Positions 7,302 through 7,943 of a DNA stretch of 7,943 bases are shown here, in pieces. Position 1 is the first letter of the stretch. Every line of letters begins with the position of its first letter. The translations under genes were made by a program, and so were the position numbers. Under the pieces are notes generated by a model. That model worked only from the letters and a program-made list of their open reading frames with translations. It did no database searches and had not been told where the DNA came from. This stretch comes from Chthonomonas sp035294505 (GTDB taxonomy: Bacteria; Armatimonadota; Chthonomonadetes; Chthonomonadales; Chthonomonadaceae), in the NCBI RefSeq assembly GCF_035294505.1, contig NZ_DATGKU010000118.1, positions 1 through 7,943 of the forward strand. The letters are read 5' to 3'.

Positions 7302-7592
7302 TTGGACATTGTGGTAACCTATGATGTCAACACGGAGACGGAGGCCGGCCGGCGTCGTTTAAGGATGGTGGCTAAGGCCTGTGAGGCGTTCGGGCAGCGA
7401 GTACAGAACTCGGTTTTTGAGTGTAGCCTATCCGAGACCAATTTAGAGCGTTTGCGAACACGTCTGCTAAAAATTATAGACTTAGAGTGTGACAGTCTAC
7501 GCATATACCGTTTAAAGGGTCGTCGAGAGGACGTAGTAGAGGTTTACGGGCGGGATTTATATCGTCCCCCGTCTGATCCGCTTATTATTTAG
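7302..7592 (+). CDS. cas2: Cas2, structural partner of Cas1
   Basis: Cas2 is a small ferredoxin-fold protein whose dimer bridges two Cas1 dimers and sets spacer length. The 96 residues begin MDIVVTYDVNT with the conserved Asp8 at the end of strand 1, followed by AGRRRLRMVAKACEAFGQRVQNSVFEC (residues 15-41), the best-conserved block of I-C Cas2, and DSLRIYRL. The start is a TTG at 7302: the in-frame stop TAG at 7284-7286 leaves no ATG, GTG or other plausible start between, and the next start, GTG at 7311, would remove part of strand 1. The upstream Shine-Dalgarno is weak (TTAGGTG, about 7-9 nt away), so translation is probably lower than for the other cas genes. The stop codon lies inside the inverted-repeat structure at 7573-7617. 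Confidence 0.96.
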   Translation: MDIVVTYDVNTETEAGRRRLRMVAKACEAFGQRVQNSVFECSLSETNLERLRTRLLKIIDLECDSLRIYRLKGRREDVVEVYGRDLYRPPSDPLII

Positions 7593-7617
7593 GATAACCT
7601 AAGTTTGCGCGGATCGG
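7573..7617 (+). terminator. Nested inverted repeat over the cas2 stop
   Basis: The outer arms GATCCGC (7575-7581) and GCGGATC (7609-7615) are perfect complements, extended by a T-G and a C-G pair to 7573 and 7617. Inside them a second stem, TTTAGG (7588-7593) with CCTAAG (7598-7603), closes on the loop ATAA. The inner left arm contains the cas2 TAG stop. No T-run follows, so a Rho-independent terminator is unproven. It could also protect the cas mRNA 3' end, limit read-through into the array, or be a protein site at the leader start. Confidence 0.5.
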
Positions 7618-7653
7618 GAGTGATCGTAGGTTCGAGAGAGAGGTTCGCGCAGG

Positions 7654-7665
7654 ATTTTGAGAGTA
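7654..7665 (+). repeat. Leader direct repeat, distal copy
   Basis: ATTTTGAGAGTA, identical over 12 nt to 7719-7730 and exactly 65 bp upstream of it. This copy lies just upstream of the extended -10 element. It could be a binding site for Cas1-Cas2 or a host DNA-bending factor; this is inference. Confidence 0.7.
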
Positions 7666-7667
7666 TG

Positions 7668-7676
7668 TGTTATAAT
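7668..7676 (+). promoter_or_regulatory. Extended -10 promoter of the CRISPR array
   Basis: TGTTATAAT is a perfect extended -10 (TGn followed by the TATAAT consensus). No good -35 hexamer stands 16-18 bp upstream, as is typical of extended -10 promoters. Transcription would start near 7683, giving about 56 nt of leader RNA before the first repeat, in the right direction to make crRNA with the hairpin and 5' tag. Confidence 0.75.
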
Positions 7677-7718
7677 ATAAGAGGGAACTTCTCGAGGGTA
7701 GAGGCACATAGGGCCTTT

Positions 7719-7730
7719 ATTTTGAGAGTA
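7719..7730 (+). repeat. Leader direct repeat, repeat-proximal copy
   Basis: ATTTTGAGAGTA ends 8 bp before the first CRISPR repeat, the zone where leader sequences that guide spacer insertion are found in other systems. It is identical to 7654-7665. A shorter match, GATTTTGAG, occurs at 7877-7885 across the end of spacer 2 and the start of repeat 3, probably by chance. Confidence 0.7.
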
Positions 7731-7738
7731 AGTTGACC

Positions 7739-7943
7739 GTGTCACCGGCTCTTCGGAGCTGGTGGGGATTGAAACGCTCTGCAACTCTCGTACGTTGGCA
7801 GGCCTGACACTGGTGTCACCGGCTCTTCGGAGCTGGTGGGGATTGAAACTCCGCCTAGTAGCCGATAGATATCTGCGATTTTGAGTGTCACCGGCTCTTC
7901 GGAGCTGGTGGGGATTGAAACACGATTTCTACTAACACCGATA
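7739..7943 (+). CRISPR. Type I-C CRISPR array, leader end (3 repeats, continues beyond window)
   Basis: Three identical 37-nt repeats lie at 7739-7775, 7813-7849 and 7885-7921. Spacer 1 is 37 nt (7776-7812), spacer 2 is 35 nt (7850-7884), and spacer 3 is cut by the window after 22 nt (7922-7943). Repeat bases 5-13 (CACCGGCTC) pair with 18-26 (GAGCTGGTG, one G-U) across a TTCG loop closed by C-G, forming a stable cUUCGg tetraloop. Bases 27-37, GGGATTGAAAC, remain as an 11-nt 5' tag if Cas5c cuts at the stem base, as known for I-C. Identity of the copies and the leader next to the first repeat point to the young, actively growing end. The spacers match nothing I can see in this window, and their targets are unknown. 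Confidence 0.98.

Larger units (their letters stand above)
7593..7738 (+). promoter_or_regulatory. CRISPR leader
   Basis: The 146 bp between cas2 and the first repeat have no gene and sit on the side where new spacers are inserted: the repeats read ...ATTGAAAC at the end away from it. The region contains the array promoter (extended -10 at 7668-7676), a 12-nt direct repeat (7654-7665 and 7719-7730), the tail of the cas2 hairpin, and two AGGTTCG heptamers 13 bp apart (7628-7634, 7641-7647). Confidence 0.85.

Noticed and set aside
7599..7784. 61-residue antisense frame over leader and first repeat
   Set aside because: It runs through the CRISPR repeat and leader, with no coding signature.
7922..7943. 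Possible self-targeting of cas7c by spacer 3 (shared CACCGATA)
   Set aside because: Eight bases is a chance-level match and the rest of the spacer does not align.
1..7943. A new defence system or extra accessory gene beyond type I-C
   Set aside because: Every long gene belongs to the canonical I-C set in canonical order, and no gap is large enough for another gene.

Overview
The window holds a subtype I-C (formerly Dvulg) CRISPR-Cas locus, all on the + strand, in the usual order cas3 - cas5c - cas8c (with a cas11c start inside it) - cas7c - cas4 - cas1 - cas2 - leader - CRISPR array. I see no genes outside this system. The host is a bacterium of intermediate G+C content with strong AGGAGG-type ribosome binding sites. 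The sequence does not let me name the species.

Region by region: 1-1815 is cas3, whose reading frame is still open at the left edge, so the start and most of the HD nuclease domain lie outside the window. Positions 1843-5400 encode the interference (Cascade) subunits Cas5c, Cas8c and Cas7c. They are packed 1-2 bp apart, each with an AGGAGG ribosome binding site. An in-frame ATG at 3987, behind a strong Shine-Dalgarno sequence inside cas8c, predicts the separate small subunit Cas11c. Positions 5401-5553 are a 153-bp gap with a perfect 12-bp hairpin and a possible promoter. It divides the effector genes from the spacer-acquisition genes cas4 and cas1 (which overlap by 11 bp) and cas2 (79 bp downstream, with a TTG start). 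After cas2 comes a 146-bp leader holding an inverted-repeat structure over the cas2 stop, an extended -10 promoter and a 12-nt direct repeat. From 7739 to the right edge there are three identical 37-nt repeats, two complete spacers and one cut spacer.

How the genes work together: Cas4-Cas1-Cas2 select, trim and insert new spacers at the leader end of the array. The array transcript is cut by Cas5c (in I-C, Cas5 takes the place of Cas6) at the base of the repeat hairpin. crRNA, Cas5c, Cas8c, Cas11c and a Cas7c filament form the surveillance complex, and Cas3 unwinds and degrades the bound target DNA.

The gene set is well known, so I do not claim a new system. The points most worth a second look are the hidden cas11c start, the apparent loss in Cas5c of two of the three catalytic residues known from the Bacillus halodurans enzyme, and the unexplained structured or repeated elements in the leader and in the cas7-cas4 gap.
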